This document shows, in pieces, positions 1 through 6,693 of a DNA stretch of 64,000 bases; the first letter of the stretch is position 1, and the number at the start of each line of letters is the position of its first letter. The notes under the pieces are model-generated. The model worked only from the letters and a program-made list of their open reading frames with translations, ran no database searches and was not told where the DNA came from. The position numbers and the translations under genes were made by a program. Source of the stretch: Paenibacillus arenosi (GTDB taxonomy: Bacteria > Bacillota > Bacilli > Paenibacillales > Paenibacillaceae); assembly GCF_014841135.1 (NCBI RefSeq), contig NZ_JACYTN010000007.1, forward strand, positions 108,681-172,680, given 5' to 3'.

Positions 1-1
1 A

Positions 2-472
2 GATTCAAGCTTCTGGTGTGAAGATATGACTCAGTTTGATGTAGGTCATAAATATGATGTGATCATGTGCTTGTTCAGCTCGATAGCATATACGAAAACG
101 CTAGATGCTGTTGTTCGTACAGTGCAGCAGTTCATCAATCATTTAGAGGAAGACGGCTTGATATTAATCGAGCCATGGTTTACTCCTGATGCGTGGCAGC
201 AAGGATTCGTCTCGATGATTCAGCATCAAACGGAAGAGTATCACATTTGCCGTATGACTCATGCGGATACGGAAAATGAGTTGTCGATCTTGAACTTTGA
301 ATATTTAATCGGTTCGAAGGCAGGTATTGAACATAGGAAAGAACGCCATGAGCTAGGGTTGTTTAGGCAAGAAGAACTGACACATGCCTTCGAGTCAATA
401 GGGTTGAAGGTTGAGTATGATCCGAATGGACTCATTAGTAGGGGGATGTATGTGCTGCGCCCTTCAAAGTAA
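2..472 (+). CDS. class I SAM-dependent methyltransferase, 5' end outside window
   Basis: The reading frame is open to the left edge, so the gene starts before the window; the first internal Met is at 26. What is seen is the second half of a Rossmann-type methyltransferase: an acidic D-M-T-Q-F segment (end of the SAM site), then VIMCLFSSIAY (strand 4 with the typical C-L-F-S-S of small-molecule methyltransferases), then a beta-strand reading LILIEPWF and an antiparallel C-terminal sheet. The N-terminal glycine loop that would bind SAM is not in the window. The substrate cannot be told. The gene stands alone on the plus strand, about 90 bases before an HD-domain gene. The family call is fairly safe from this half; the specific function is unknown. 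Confidence 0.7.
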   Translation, partial: DSSFWCEDMTQFDVGHKYDVIMCLFSSIAYTKTLDAVVRTVQQFINHLEEDGLILIEPWFTPDAWQQGFVSMIQHQTEEYHICRMTHADTENELSILNFEYLIGSKAGIEHRKERHELGLFRQEELTHAFESIGLKVEYDPNGLISRGMYVLRPSK

Positions 473-563
473 TAGAAAGTAGCAAAAGGACCTCCAGTGT
501 ATATTTCTGAAGGGAACATGCATAGCTCATGGCTAGTCTTAATGTTTTTAAGGGGGAAATAGG

Positions 564-1172
564 ATGAATGGTTATCAAAAGTTAGTTTTACGACCGCTTA
601 CGGGAGATTTACGTCATGATACCTACCAGTTTCTCGTGGAAAATGGTTGTCCAGATACTGCACAGCATTGCTTAGATGTCGGGGATGAAGCTCGTAACAT
701 TGCTCTTCAATATGGTGTTGATCCTGATACAGCTGCATACAGTGGCTATTTGCATGATATCAGCGCGGTTGTTCCGAACGAAGAACGGATTGCCGCTGCT
801 AAGGAACTTGGCATTGAAGTGCTGTTGGAGGAGGAGGTTTTTCCGATGATCATTCATCAGAAGTTGTCTAGACAAATGGCGATTGATCTTTTTAAGGTGG
901 ATGATCTACAAGTTGTAGATGCGGCAGGCTGCCATACGACTTTGAGGGCTAATCCGACGGTGTTAGATAAAGTGCTGTTCGTAGCGGATAAGATTGCGTG
1001 GGATCAACCAGGGAATCCTCCTTATTTGCGTGAGATTAAGCAGGCATTGGAACAATCGCTGGATGCAGCTTGTTTTAGCTATATCGATTATTTATGGCAG
1101 CGGCGGGAGCAGTTGAAGGTGGTTCATCCGTGGCTGCGAGATGCATATTATGAGTTAAGGGTTAAGTTGTAA
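564..1172 (+). CDS. HD-domain hydrolase, YqeK-like
   Basis: A 202-residue soluble protein of the HD phosphohydrolase superfamily. The first metal-ligand His is in AQHCLDVGDEA (about residue 35), followed by the HD pair in GYLHDIS (about residue 69) and an Asp in VLFVADKIAWDQ (about 142), which is the order seen in YqeK-type Ap4A hydrolases (symmetrical cleavage to two ADP). The ADKI-x-W-D segment matches the family. Start chosen at the ATG after AAGGGGGAAATAGG. It is a second YqeK-like protein in the window; the canonical one is at 37107-37694 in its usual place after nadD. This copy is stand-alone, so its substrate could be a different nucleotide. Family confident, reaction inferred. Confidence 0.7.
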   Translation: MNGYQKLVLRPLTGDLRHDTYQFLVENGCPDTAQHCLDVGDEARNIALQYGVDPDTAAYSGYLHDISAVVPNEERIAAAKELGIEVLLEEEVFPMIIHQKLSRQMAIDLFKVDDLQVVDAAGCHTTLRANPTVLDKVLFVADKIAWDQPGNPPYLREIKQALEQSLDAACFSYIDYLWQRREQLKVVHPWLRDAYYELRVKL

Positions 1173-1218
1173 GGGGTATTGTTCATGCGATAAATCATCA
1201 TTTTTCTAGGAGGAAAAT

Positions 1219-1653
1219 ATGAACGTATTTATCAGAATAGCTAGTTCATTTCTTTCTTCGTTCCTAATCAGTTACACACTAGCCTATATAAATACGGTAC
1301 CTGAATCTGAGCGTGTTCCTAATAGGTACTACATTTCATTTTCAGACAATTTTATAGCCCCGTTTATATTTTTATTATTGATTTATATCGTAGCGGCTGT
1401 TCTGTATTCAATAGTGGTTGATAACAAACTAAGAACAATAAAAGTTAGTGCATATATAAGAGAAATGATTGCCATTCTGTTATACATTGTTGGGGGATTT
1501 ATTACGGTATTTATTTTCTTTGGTTTATTAACTGGATTGTCTTATAGGGGATTTGAGATCGGGGCCATTTTATATGGTGGAGCATTTGCGCTCGTGTATT
1601 ATTTGGTCACTAGAATGTTACAATTCGTTTGTATACGTATATTCAAAAATTGA
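1219..1653 (+). CDS. small integral membrane protein of unknown function
   Basis: A 144-residue, strongly hydrophobic protein with about four predicted membrane segments: residues 5-24, 48-68, 86-108 and 111-131. A polar loop with charged residues lies between segments 1 and 2. The ATG follows AGGAGGAAAAT, a strong ribosome binding site, which supports a real gene. No catalytic motif is visible and I do not recognise the family. It has no operon partner: the HD gene ends 46 bases upstream and the tRNA terminator lies downstream on the other strand. It could be a small DUF-type membrane protein; nothing more can be said. Confidence 0.55.
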   Translation: MNVFIRIASSFLSSFLISYTLAYINTVPESERVPNRYYISFSDNFIAPFIFLLLIYIVAAVLYSIVVDNKLRTIKVSAYIREMIAILLYIVGGFITVFIFFGLLTGLSYRGFEIGAILYGGAFALVYYLVTRMLQFVCIRIFKN

Positions 1654-1800
1654 GGAAGTAGGCACGCGTTGTAGATAATTGAACGAGAACAGCATTCGAA
1701 TCATTTTAACGAAGAAGAGGGATATTACGTTATTGTACTGTTGAAAGAAAAAAGATAAGCTGTCCAGGGTAAGAACCAAGAACGAGGAAGATATGAATAG

Positions 1801-1847
1801 AAAAAGAGCTATAAAGGATTGGGAACCAATCCTTTATAGCTCTTTTT
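1801..1847 (-). terminator. rho-independent terminator of the tRNA pair
   Basis: A nearly perfect inverted repeat: AAAAAGAGCTATAAAGG...CCTTTATAGCTCTTTTT around a short GGGAAC loop. Read on the minus strand it ends in a T run directly after the tRNA-Leu gene. The arms are symmetrical, so it may also stop plus-strand transcription. Confidence 0.85.
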
Positions 1848-1854
1848 ACTGTAA

Positions 1855-1936
1855 TACCGATGGCCGGACTCGAACCGGCAAGCCTTGCGGCACCGCATTT
1901 TGAGTGCGGCGTGTCTGCCAATTCCACCACATCGGC
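1855..1936 (-). tRNA. tRNA-Leu (anticodon CAA)
   Basis: The minus strand reads GCCGATGTGGTGGAATTGGC...and ends CATCGGTA. The acceptor stem GCCGATG pairs with CATCGGT (the first pair is G-U), and the D-arm is GGTGGAATTGGCAGACAC. The anticodon stem CCGCA/TGCGG encloses loop CTCAAAA, giving anticodon CAA (codon UUG). A variable arm typical of tRNA-Leu and a GGTTCGAGTCC T-arm follow. CCA is not encoded. It is the downstream member of a two-tRNA unit with tRNA-His. Confidence 0.95.
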
Positions 1937-1944
1937 AAATCGTA

Positions 1945-2021
1945 TGGGGCGACCGAGGGGAATTGAACCCCCGAATGCCGGATCCACAAACCGGTGCGTT
2001 AACCACTTCGCCACGATCGCC
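1945..2021 (-). tRNA. tRNA-His (anticodon GUG)
   Basis: The minus strand begins GGCGATCGTGGCGAAGTGG and ends CGGTCGCCCCA. The extra 5' G (position -1) pairs with C73, the tRNA-His hallmark. The anticodon loop contains TTGTGGA, giving GUG, and the T-arm carries GGTTCAATTCC. CCA (1945-1947) is encoded, unlike in the neighbouring tRNA-Leu. Eight bases separate the two tRNAs, so they are almost certainly co-transcribed from a minus-strand promoter upstream of 2021. Confidence 0.95.
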
Positions 2022-2287
2022 ATAACGTTTGCCTTACAAGAATATAATTTATCATACGTACCAATCGAACGCAACAAACAAATTATGGTAAATAAAACTC
2101 AAGCCAACAAAATTGCTGAATGCACATCAGCTCCTAATCGATATATGTTCTATAACCGGTTAAAAGAATATTTTATTTTTTCTTAAAGGGATCTTTATTT
2201 TATCTTTATTTATCGTCTGTAGACTAATTACATCTTATCATGGTTCATTCCGATGCTGTACTTGACTGTGACAAGGAACGCTAAAAT

Positions 2288-2330
2288 TACACACGTCGTA
2301 CACACGTTGGTCACATGTACTCGGTATAGT
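2288..2330 (+). promoter_or_regulatory. phased direct repeats upstream of a -10-like box (putative regulated promoter of the peptide locus)
   Basis: TACACACGT occurs at 2288-2296 and again at 2299-2307, and a degenerate copy GTCACATGT (6 of 9) follows at 2310-2318. All three are in an 11-base period, one helical turn. TATAGT lies at 2325-2330, and the place where a -35 box would be (about 2302-2307) falls inside the second repeat. Regulated bacteriocin promoters commonly have response-regulator repeats overlapping a poor -35. The binding protein may be the regulator encoded at 2659. The repeats are observed; the function is inferred. Apart from this element and the small frame at 2509, I see no gene between the tRNAs and 2659. 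Confidence 0.4.
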
Positions 2331-2508
2331 GAGTCCACACCCGCACTTTTATAACCTCGCACAAGTGGACAACAGGGAGCCACTTACCTCAGATTTTTTA
2401 CAACTTCAACACAAGTCTATCTAATTGCTCATATATCTCCACATTATACTGATGGTGCAACGATACGGGATACTAGAGGAAGGATAGATGATAGGGAGGA
2501 AGAAAATA

Positions 2509-2658
2509 ATGAGAAAAAATGTTACTCCTGCTCATGTTTATGATGGTCATCGTTGTTACTTGAAGCGCCGCTACTGGTGGCAATGCAGAAGGAACGCAAA
2601 CATTAGACGTAGGGCAGACAACCATCGAGCAGCATCGTGCAAGAAGGCGGATGATTAA
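2509..2658 (+). pseudogene. small reading frame, probably a decayed lipoprotein or secreted-peptide 5' end
   Basis: The ATG follows AGGGAGGAAGAAAATA, a good ribosome binding site, and opens a 49-residue Arg/Lys-rich frame (MRKNVTPAHVYDGHR...) that ends directly at the start codon of the regulator gene. The next frame reads better as protein: from 2519 it gives MLLLLMFMMVIVVT, then a TGA, then in the same frame SAATGGNAEGTQTLDVGQTT and on. Removing one A from the A6 run after ATGAGA would join the start codon to this hydrophobic segment, and the TGA sits where a lipobox Cys would be expected. I favour a degenerate secreted or lipoprotein leader; a real 49-residue basic peptide is the alternative. 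Confidence 0.4.
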
Positions 2659-3303
2659 ATGGAAAAGAAACTAATTCTCGTCGAAGGCTGTCCGAAGTGG
2701 GGAGAACGTATTCGGGAGCAACTAGCGTGTGATAGGGAAAATTGGATTATTCAATGTTATATAAACAAGCTAGAAAATTTTCAAGAATGTGTATCTAATT
2801 GTTCAGATTGTATTGATGCTGCTGTAGTTGATTTGCATGTAGAAGGTTATTTCTCGGGATTAGAGCTCTTGGGGAAAATTAAGGAGGAGTTTAATTGTCC
2901 GATTGTAGTGTTGTCATCTCATGTCGATCTAGAATGGATGATTGAAGCCAATCAAGCTGGTATGAATAACTTTTTGTGTAAAAGTTATCTTCATGAGCTA
3001 CCTAGCATTATTAGACATACATTGAAACGTAATCCTCTATGGTCTAATTCTTCTGTACAACTTCTAATCGAAAACCACTCCCGTTTACTATATGAATCCC
3101 GCTCAAAAATACTAACTCACATGGAAAAAGAAATCCTTCGATTAATTTATAAAGGATACACCTTGTCACGAGTACAAGAAGAGCTCTGCATTGCTGAGAG
3201 AACCGTTAAAAATCATATCAATCGAATTCTAAAAAAGCTGCAAGTCAATTCTAGCAAGGAAGCCGCAAAACTTGCTCATCATAAAAAAATGCTACATACA
3301 TAA
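2659..3303 (+). CDS. orphan NarL/LuxR-type response-regulator-like transcription factor
   Basis: A 214-residue protein with an N-terminal receiver-like domain (about 1-125) and a C-terminal LuxR helix-turn-helix (about 150-210). The receiver shows the phospho-acceptor Asp in AVVDLHVEGY, a Ser pair in VVLSSHVD and the conserved Lys in LCKSY. After strand 1 it has V-E-G instead of the usual two acidic residues, so metal binding and phosphorylation may be altered. The HTH runs from LTHMEKEILRLIYKGYT through ERTVKNHINRILKKL. No histidine kinase lies nearby. It is the first intact gene of the peptide locus and probably controls it, perhaps through the repeats at 2288-2318. The DNA-binding role is well supported; the target is inferred. 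Confidence 0.75.
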   Translation: MEKKLILVEGCPKWGERIREQLACDRENWIIQCYINKLENFQECVSNCSDCIDAAVVDLHVEGYFSGLELLGKIKEEFNCPIVVLSSHVDLEWMIEANQAGMNNFLCKSYLHELPSIIRHTLKRNPLWSNSSVQLLIENHSRLLYESRSKILTHMEKEILRLIYKGYTLSRVQEELCIAERTVKNHINRILKKLQVNSSKEAAKLAHHKKMLHT

Positions 3304-3316
3304 ATGTGAGAGGGTA

Positions 3317-3436
3317 TTGAAGGTATCGAGCGTCTATGCTCTAGTAATGTACTTGGCGAGTGCAGCTTTCATCTATTATGGATATTATTTTAAAAGGTAC
3401 CCAAAAAAGTTAGTACTTATATCTATTTCCATATGA
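3317..3436 (+). CDS. possible small one-pass membrane peptide (weak)
   Basis: A 39-codon frame starting at TTG (or ATG 3347) between the regulator and the MauE-like gene. It encodes a hydrophobic helix (YALVMYLASAAFIYYGYYF) followed by basic residues and a second hydrophobic tail. AGAGGG lies only two bases before the TTG, so initiation is doubtful. It could be an immunity-like membrane peptide, which is common in bacteriocin loci, or merely AT-rich intergenic DNA. Recorded because of its place in the locus. Confidence 0.2.
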   Translation: MKVSSVYALVMYLASAAFIYYGYYFKRYPKKLVLISISI

Positions 3437-3476
3437 ATCTATTATGGATGTAACAGAGCTAACCTACTTAGGGGGG

Positions 3477-3998
3477 ATGAAATTGAACCTAGCAGCATTT
3501 ATACAAATCTTTCTTTCGATTATTTTTCTAGCGAGTGCACTTTCTAAGTTTATGAATCCGCTACCATTCCGCAGGACGCTTGAACAACTCGGTGTGGCTA
3601 GCAAGTTAGTGCCCTTAAGTACCCGAGTGGTTCCAACTACTGAATTCATCGTTGCGGTATTCATTGTAGTAGAGGAGACACGTATACTGGGTCAAATCGG
3701 TATTGGTGCGCTATTGCTAAGCTTTAGCTGGTCGGTATGGCGAGCAAGGGGCAAAGAACTGGATTGTAACTGTTTCGGAAATCTTCTGCCCGAACAATTT
3801 GGAATGAAGACGATGGCTAGAATCCTATTGCTAGCAGCGATGGTTGTCTACTTATTTGTTTACTCGCAGCCGACAGGGCTTCAGGGGGCACAAATACAAG
3901 AATGGCTAGCAGCCTTATTTATTACATTATCGATATTAACAGGATATGGGTTGCTTAGCGCGATGCATCAGTTTCGCAAGACATCGCTCAAAAGGTGA
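3477..3998 (+). CDS. MauE/DoxX-like membrane redox protein
   Basis: A polytopic membrane protein of about 173 residues with four hydrophobic segments (about residues 4-24, 55-75, 80-95 and 112-135). It carries the LDCNCFGN motif in the third loop, a Cys-x-Cys characteristic of the MauE family, which works with MauD/TlpA-like thioredoxins to make or shuffle disulfides in exported proteins. The G6 run stops directly at ATG 3477, so TTG 3483 (six bases further) is an equally good start. It is followed after 9 bases by a thioredoxin-like gene, then by an ABC exporter and two six-Cys peptides. The likely role is an electron acceptor or donor for oxidation of those peptides at the membrane. Family fairly sure, role inferred. 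Confidence 0.7.
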   Translation: MKLNLAAFIQIFLSIIFLASALSKFMNPLPFRRTLEQLGVASKLVPLSTRVVPTTEFIVAVFIVVEETRILGQIGIGALLLSFSWSVWRARGKELDCNCFGNLLPEQFGMKTMARILLLAAMVVYLFVYSQPTGLQGAQIQEWLAALFITLSILTGYGLLSAMHQFRKTSLKR

Positions 3999-4007
3999 GG
4001 TGACGTA

Positions 4008-4535
4008 ATGAATATTATGCAGTGGGCCCAACTTGTCATGTTTGTGATGCTAATTGTGGTCACTATCTCTTTGACACAGGTCTATCAGCGTTCGATTAAA
4101 AGGGAGCTTTATAACACGAATAGAGGTTTTTCAAAGGGGGAAGAGTTCCCTCTACTGAGTTTACCAAGTATGTCGGGAGAAATGATATCTTTAGTTCGCC
4201 CAAGTACGGAAGGGACGATAGTCACATTCACTTCAACAAATTGTGTGTATTGTGCATCATTATACCCAACGTTAACCCCATTTCAAGAAAAACAGCCTCA
4301 GCTTAAAGTTGTCAGTCTTATGGTAGGAGACATGGAATCGATTACGGAGAAAGTTAATGAATTTAAAATAAAAACACCTATTTCACTGATCGAGGAAGAT
4401 GATTTGTCAAGCTTTAATGTGAATGTGCTTCCTTTTGCCTACTTTTTAAACAAAGAGGGGATAGTGGTAGCTAAAGGATCGGTGAACTCGGAAGATGATT
4501 TAAAATTACTACTACAAATGTCACGATCCGCTTAA
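4008..4535 (+). CDS. membrane-anchored TlpA/MauD-like thioredoxin-fold protein
   Basis: A 175-residue protein with an N-terminal membrane anchor (about residues 7-25), so the redox domain faces outside. The thioredoxin-like domain begins at about residue 47 (GEEFPLLSL, a redoxin-type start) and carries the active site FTSTNCVYCASLYP (C-V-Y-C, about residues 78-81). The cis-Pro equivalent is in NVNVLPFAYFLN and a glycine-containing last strand follows. It sits between the MauE-like gene and the exporter with short gaps (9 and 6 bases), so the three are surely one operon. In sublancin-type loci (bdbA/bdbB with sunT) such oxidoreductases form the peptide's disulfides; by analogy this one likely acts on the six-Cys products. 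Start ATG follows GTGAGGTGACGTA. Confidence 0.75.
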   Translation: MNIMQWAQLVMFVMLIVVTISLTQVYQRSIKRELYNTNRGFSKGEEFPLLSLPSMSGEMISLVRPSTEGTIVTFTSTNCVYCASLYPTLTPFQEKQPQLKVVSLMVGDMESITEKVNEFKIKTPISLIEEDDLSSFNVNVLPFAYFLNKEGIVVAKGSVNSEDDLKLLLQMSRSA

Positions 4536-4541
4536 ATAAAT

Positions 4542-6389
4542 TTGAATGTAACGGAGGGGAGTTCACTGAGTGATAGTAGTCAGCGCTCCGCTTGGAAGGC
4601 TGCCGCAATTATCGGTGGTATGTTGTGGAAATTTGAACGTGGAATGTTCGTGTTCACTGTGGTGTTATTTACAATCGTGGCAATCATTCCAGCCATACAA
4701 ATATATGTGACGGAAGGTGTTATTAATGCGTTAGCACAAATCACCACATCGGAAGGACAGAACGGAAGTGCTGTTAATGAAACCTTCGTTTGGATTACCC
4801 TACAATCTGCACTGCTTATTGCTCTACTAGCTATTACTTTTCTAAGCGATCGAATTTCTTTGCGCCTAAGAATGAAGATGGCCTATCACATTGAAGCACA
4901 AATCGCAGATAAAGCAGTCAAACTCCCATTGATCACCTACGATCAACCAGATTATTATGACCGACTACAAAGAGTCTCTAATGGGATAAGCAATCGTGCC
5001 ATGACCGTCATACAGGAATTATTTTCATTAGGTAGAGATTGTTTTTCATTCGTCGCCATATTCCTTGTACTTGTCGGGTTCCACTGGTCCATGGCAATAG
5101 CGCTCCTCCTTATTGTGGTCCCTTCTTTTATCATCAATATTCGCATCGGACAAGCCCATTTTTGGCAAATGATAAGCCAAACTACGGCACTTCGTAAATC
5201 TCGTTATTTGTTCTCGTTGTTGACTGGGCGAGATTCGGCCAAAGAGATTCGTATTTATGGGATAGCTCCTTATCTACGTCAAGTATGGTCTAAGCTCTAT
5301 TGGAAAAATGCAGACGAGCAAATTGAGTTACAGACGAAGGGCATGAGGTTTAATGCGGTTCAGGAGGGTGTCGTTGAAGGGGCTTTATACGGAGTAAGTA
5401 TGTTATTAGTGTGGTTATGTGCAGGTGGAGCTTTATCTATCGGTTCATTTGTCTCTATTACGCAAGCGATTCGTGGATCACAACAGAGCTCTGAAGCGAT
5501 GGCACGTAATTTATCTCATTTTTATCAAGATGCTTTACACGTAGGGGAATGGATTTTGTTTATGAAGATGGAAGAGGAGGAGCTACCGGAAAATCCGTTG
5601 ATGTTGTGTGGACCATTGCAGAAGGGCATCCAAGCTCAAGAAATAACATTTCAATACCCGAATTCAACACAATCCATTCTGAAAGATATATCCTTGCAGA
5701 TTAAACCGGGGCAGCGAGTCGCTATTGTTGGTCACAATGGAGCGGGGAAAAGTACGCTAGTGAAGTGTTTAATCGGGTTATACACACCTCAGGAAGGAAC
5801 AGTTATGTATGACGGGGTCCCGATCATTGAACTGGATCCAACTACGTATCGTCAGCGAATTACAGCCGTTTTTCAAGATTATATGCAATATCAATTGTCT
5901 GTACGTGAAAATATTGGATTTGGTCAATTGAATCATATCGACAACGAGGAAGAATTGATAGAAGCAGCGCGTAAAAGTGGTCTGGGAGGATGGGTTCTTG
6001 AGCAATCACAAGGTGTGGATACACCGCTCGGAGTTATGTTTGAAGGAGGACAAGAGCTGTCTCAAGGACAATGGCAAAAAATTGCACTTAGTCGAGCCTT
6101 TTTCAGAGATGCCGAAATTGTTGTATTAGATGAGCCTACAGCCTCCATGGATCCAATGGCGGAAGCTGAGTTATTTCGCTTATTCTCATCCTTAACAGCA
6201 AATAAAATTTCGTTGATGGTTTCCCATCGGCTTGGCAGCTGTAAGCATGCGGATCTTATTCTCGTACTCGATCAAGGTCGTGTTATCGAACAAGGAAATC
6301 ATAGGGAGCTCATGCAGATGGGCGGTCTCTATGCAACGATGTTCCATGCTCAAGCTGAACTATACTATGACAAGGAGGTGATATCATGA
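4542..6389 (+). CDS. ABC transporter, fused permease and ATPase (peptide exporter without peptidase domain)
   Basis: A half-transporter of about 615 residues. The membrane domain (about 25-340) has around six helices. The nucleotide-binding domain shows Walker A GHNGAGKST (about 397-405), Q-loop VFQDYMQ, signature LSQGQ (about 505), Walker B IVVLDEPTASMD (about 526) and switch His in VSHRLG. There is no N-terminal C39 cysteine peptidase, so it should export substrates without cleaving a double-glycine leader. The start is uncertain: TTG 4542 has no good site, while GGAGGGG lies seven bases before CTG 4566. Its stop overlaps the ATG of the first six-Cys peptide (ATGA), and its final codons contain that gene's Shine-Dalgarno, implying translational coupling. 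The likely substrate is those peptides. Confidence 0.8.
   Translation: MNVTEGSSLSDSSQRSAWKAAAIIGGMLWKFERGMFVFTVVLFTIVAIIPAIQIYVTEGVINALAQITTSEGQNGSAVNETFVWITLQSALLIALLAITFLSDRISLRLRMKMAYHIEAQIADKAVKLPLITYDQPDYYDRLQRVSNGISNRAMTVIQELFSLGRDCFSFVAIFLVLVGFHWSMAIALLLIVVPSFIINIRIGQAHFWQMISQTTALRKSRYLFSLLTGRDSAKEIRIYGIAPYLRQVWSKLYWKNADEQIELQTKGMRFNAVQEGVVEGALYGVSMLLVWLCAGGALSIGSFVSITQAIRGSQQSSEAMARNLSHFYQDALHVGEWILFMKMEEEELPENPLMLCGPLQKGIQAQEITFQYPNSTQSILKDISLQIKPGQRVAIVGHNGAGKSTLVKCLIGLYTPQEGTVMYDGVPIIELDPTTYRQRITAVFQDYMQYQLSVRENIGFGQLNHIDNEEELIEAARKSGLGGWVLEQSQGVDTPLGVMFEGGQELSQGQWQKIALSRAFFRDAEIVVLDEPTASMDPMAEAELFRLFSSLTANKISLMVSHRLGSCKHADLILVLDQGRVIEQGNHRELMQMGGLYATMFHAQAELYYDKEVIS
6372..6382 (+). 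promoter_or_regulatory. extended Shine-Dalgarno of peptide gene 1
   Basis: AAGGAGGTGAT is complementary over 11 bases to the usual Bacillota 16S rRNA 3' end. It lies inside the last codons of the ABC gene, with a very short gap to ATG 6386. Such a strong site predicts far more translation of the peptide than of the exporter. Confidence 0.85.
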
Positions 6390-6496
6390 TATTTACGCCA
6401 AATGCTACTAATTGTTATTGTACTTCTATTACGTGTGTTAACAAGAGAGTTTACAGAATAAGACAATGCGATAACAATAGTTTTTGCGACTGTTAG
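6386..6496 (+). CDS. six-cysteine small peptide 1 (candidate leaderless bacteriocin or signal)
   Basis: A 36-residue product beginning MIFTPNATN and ending FCDC. Cysteines are at 10, 12, 17, 28, 34 and 36 (C-x-C-x4-C-x10-C-x5-C-x-C), with a basic VYRIR segment before the fourth Cys. There is no signal peptide, no double-glycine leader and no hydrophobic stretch, and the linked exporter has no peptidase, so the peptide may be made without a leader. Even Cys number plus the MauE and thioredoxin neighbours points to three disulfides. Its paralogue at 6694 shares 20 positions, including all six Cys with two small gaps. The start codon overlaps the ABC stop. Activity is unknown: antimicrobial, toxin or signal are all open. 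It is too short for usual gene callers, but the context is compelling. Confidence 0.75.
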   Translation: MIFTPNATNCYCTSITCVNKRVYRIRQCDNNSFCDC

Positions 6497-6539
6497 TAGT
6501 AATGAAACAACTGGTTAGGGGAGTAACAGGGGTAGATGC

Positions 6540-6693
6540 GCCGTTTGATAGTTGTAAGCATGTGGGTCTGACTCTCGTGCTGGATCAAGCGTATCCTTGA
6601 ACAAGGAAGTTATAGTGAGCTCATGTAAATGGGCGCTCTATATAATGAGTTTCATGCTCAAGCTGAATGATACTATGACAAGGAGGTGATATT
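6540..6693 (+). pseudogene. decayed fragment of the ABC exporter 3' end
   Basis: This stretch matches the last about 150 bases of the ABC gene (about 6232-6385) but carries frame changes and stops (for example TGA after GCGTATCCT, TAA after GAGCTCATG). The coding sense is lost, while the final AAGGAGGTGAT-ATT-ATG that starts peptide gene 2 is intact. It was left by the tandem duplication and now serves only as the 5' region of peptide 2. Confidence 0.8.
6680..6690 (+). promoter_or_regulatory. extended Shine-Dalgarno of peptide gene 2
   Basis: AAGGAGGTGAT, identical to the site before peptide 1, three bases before ATG 6694. It is preserved although the surrounding former ABC codons have decayed, which suggests selection for high translation of peptide 2. 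Confidence 0.85.

Noticed and set aside
1730..2186. Open frames crossing the tRNA genes on both strands
   Set aside because: They overlap two structurally perfect tRNAs and a terminator, have no ribosome binding sites and no protein-like composition.
3371..3450. ATCTATTATGGAT occurs twice (about 3371 and 3437) before the MauE-like gene
   Set aside because: AT-rich, only two copies, no phasing with a promoter; likely chance.
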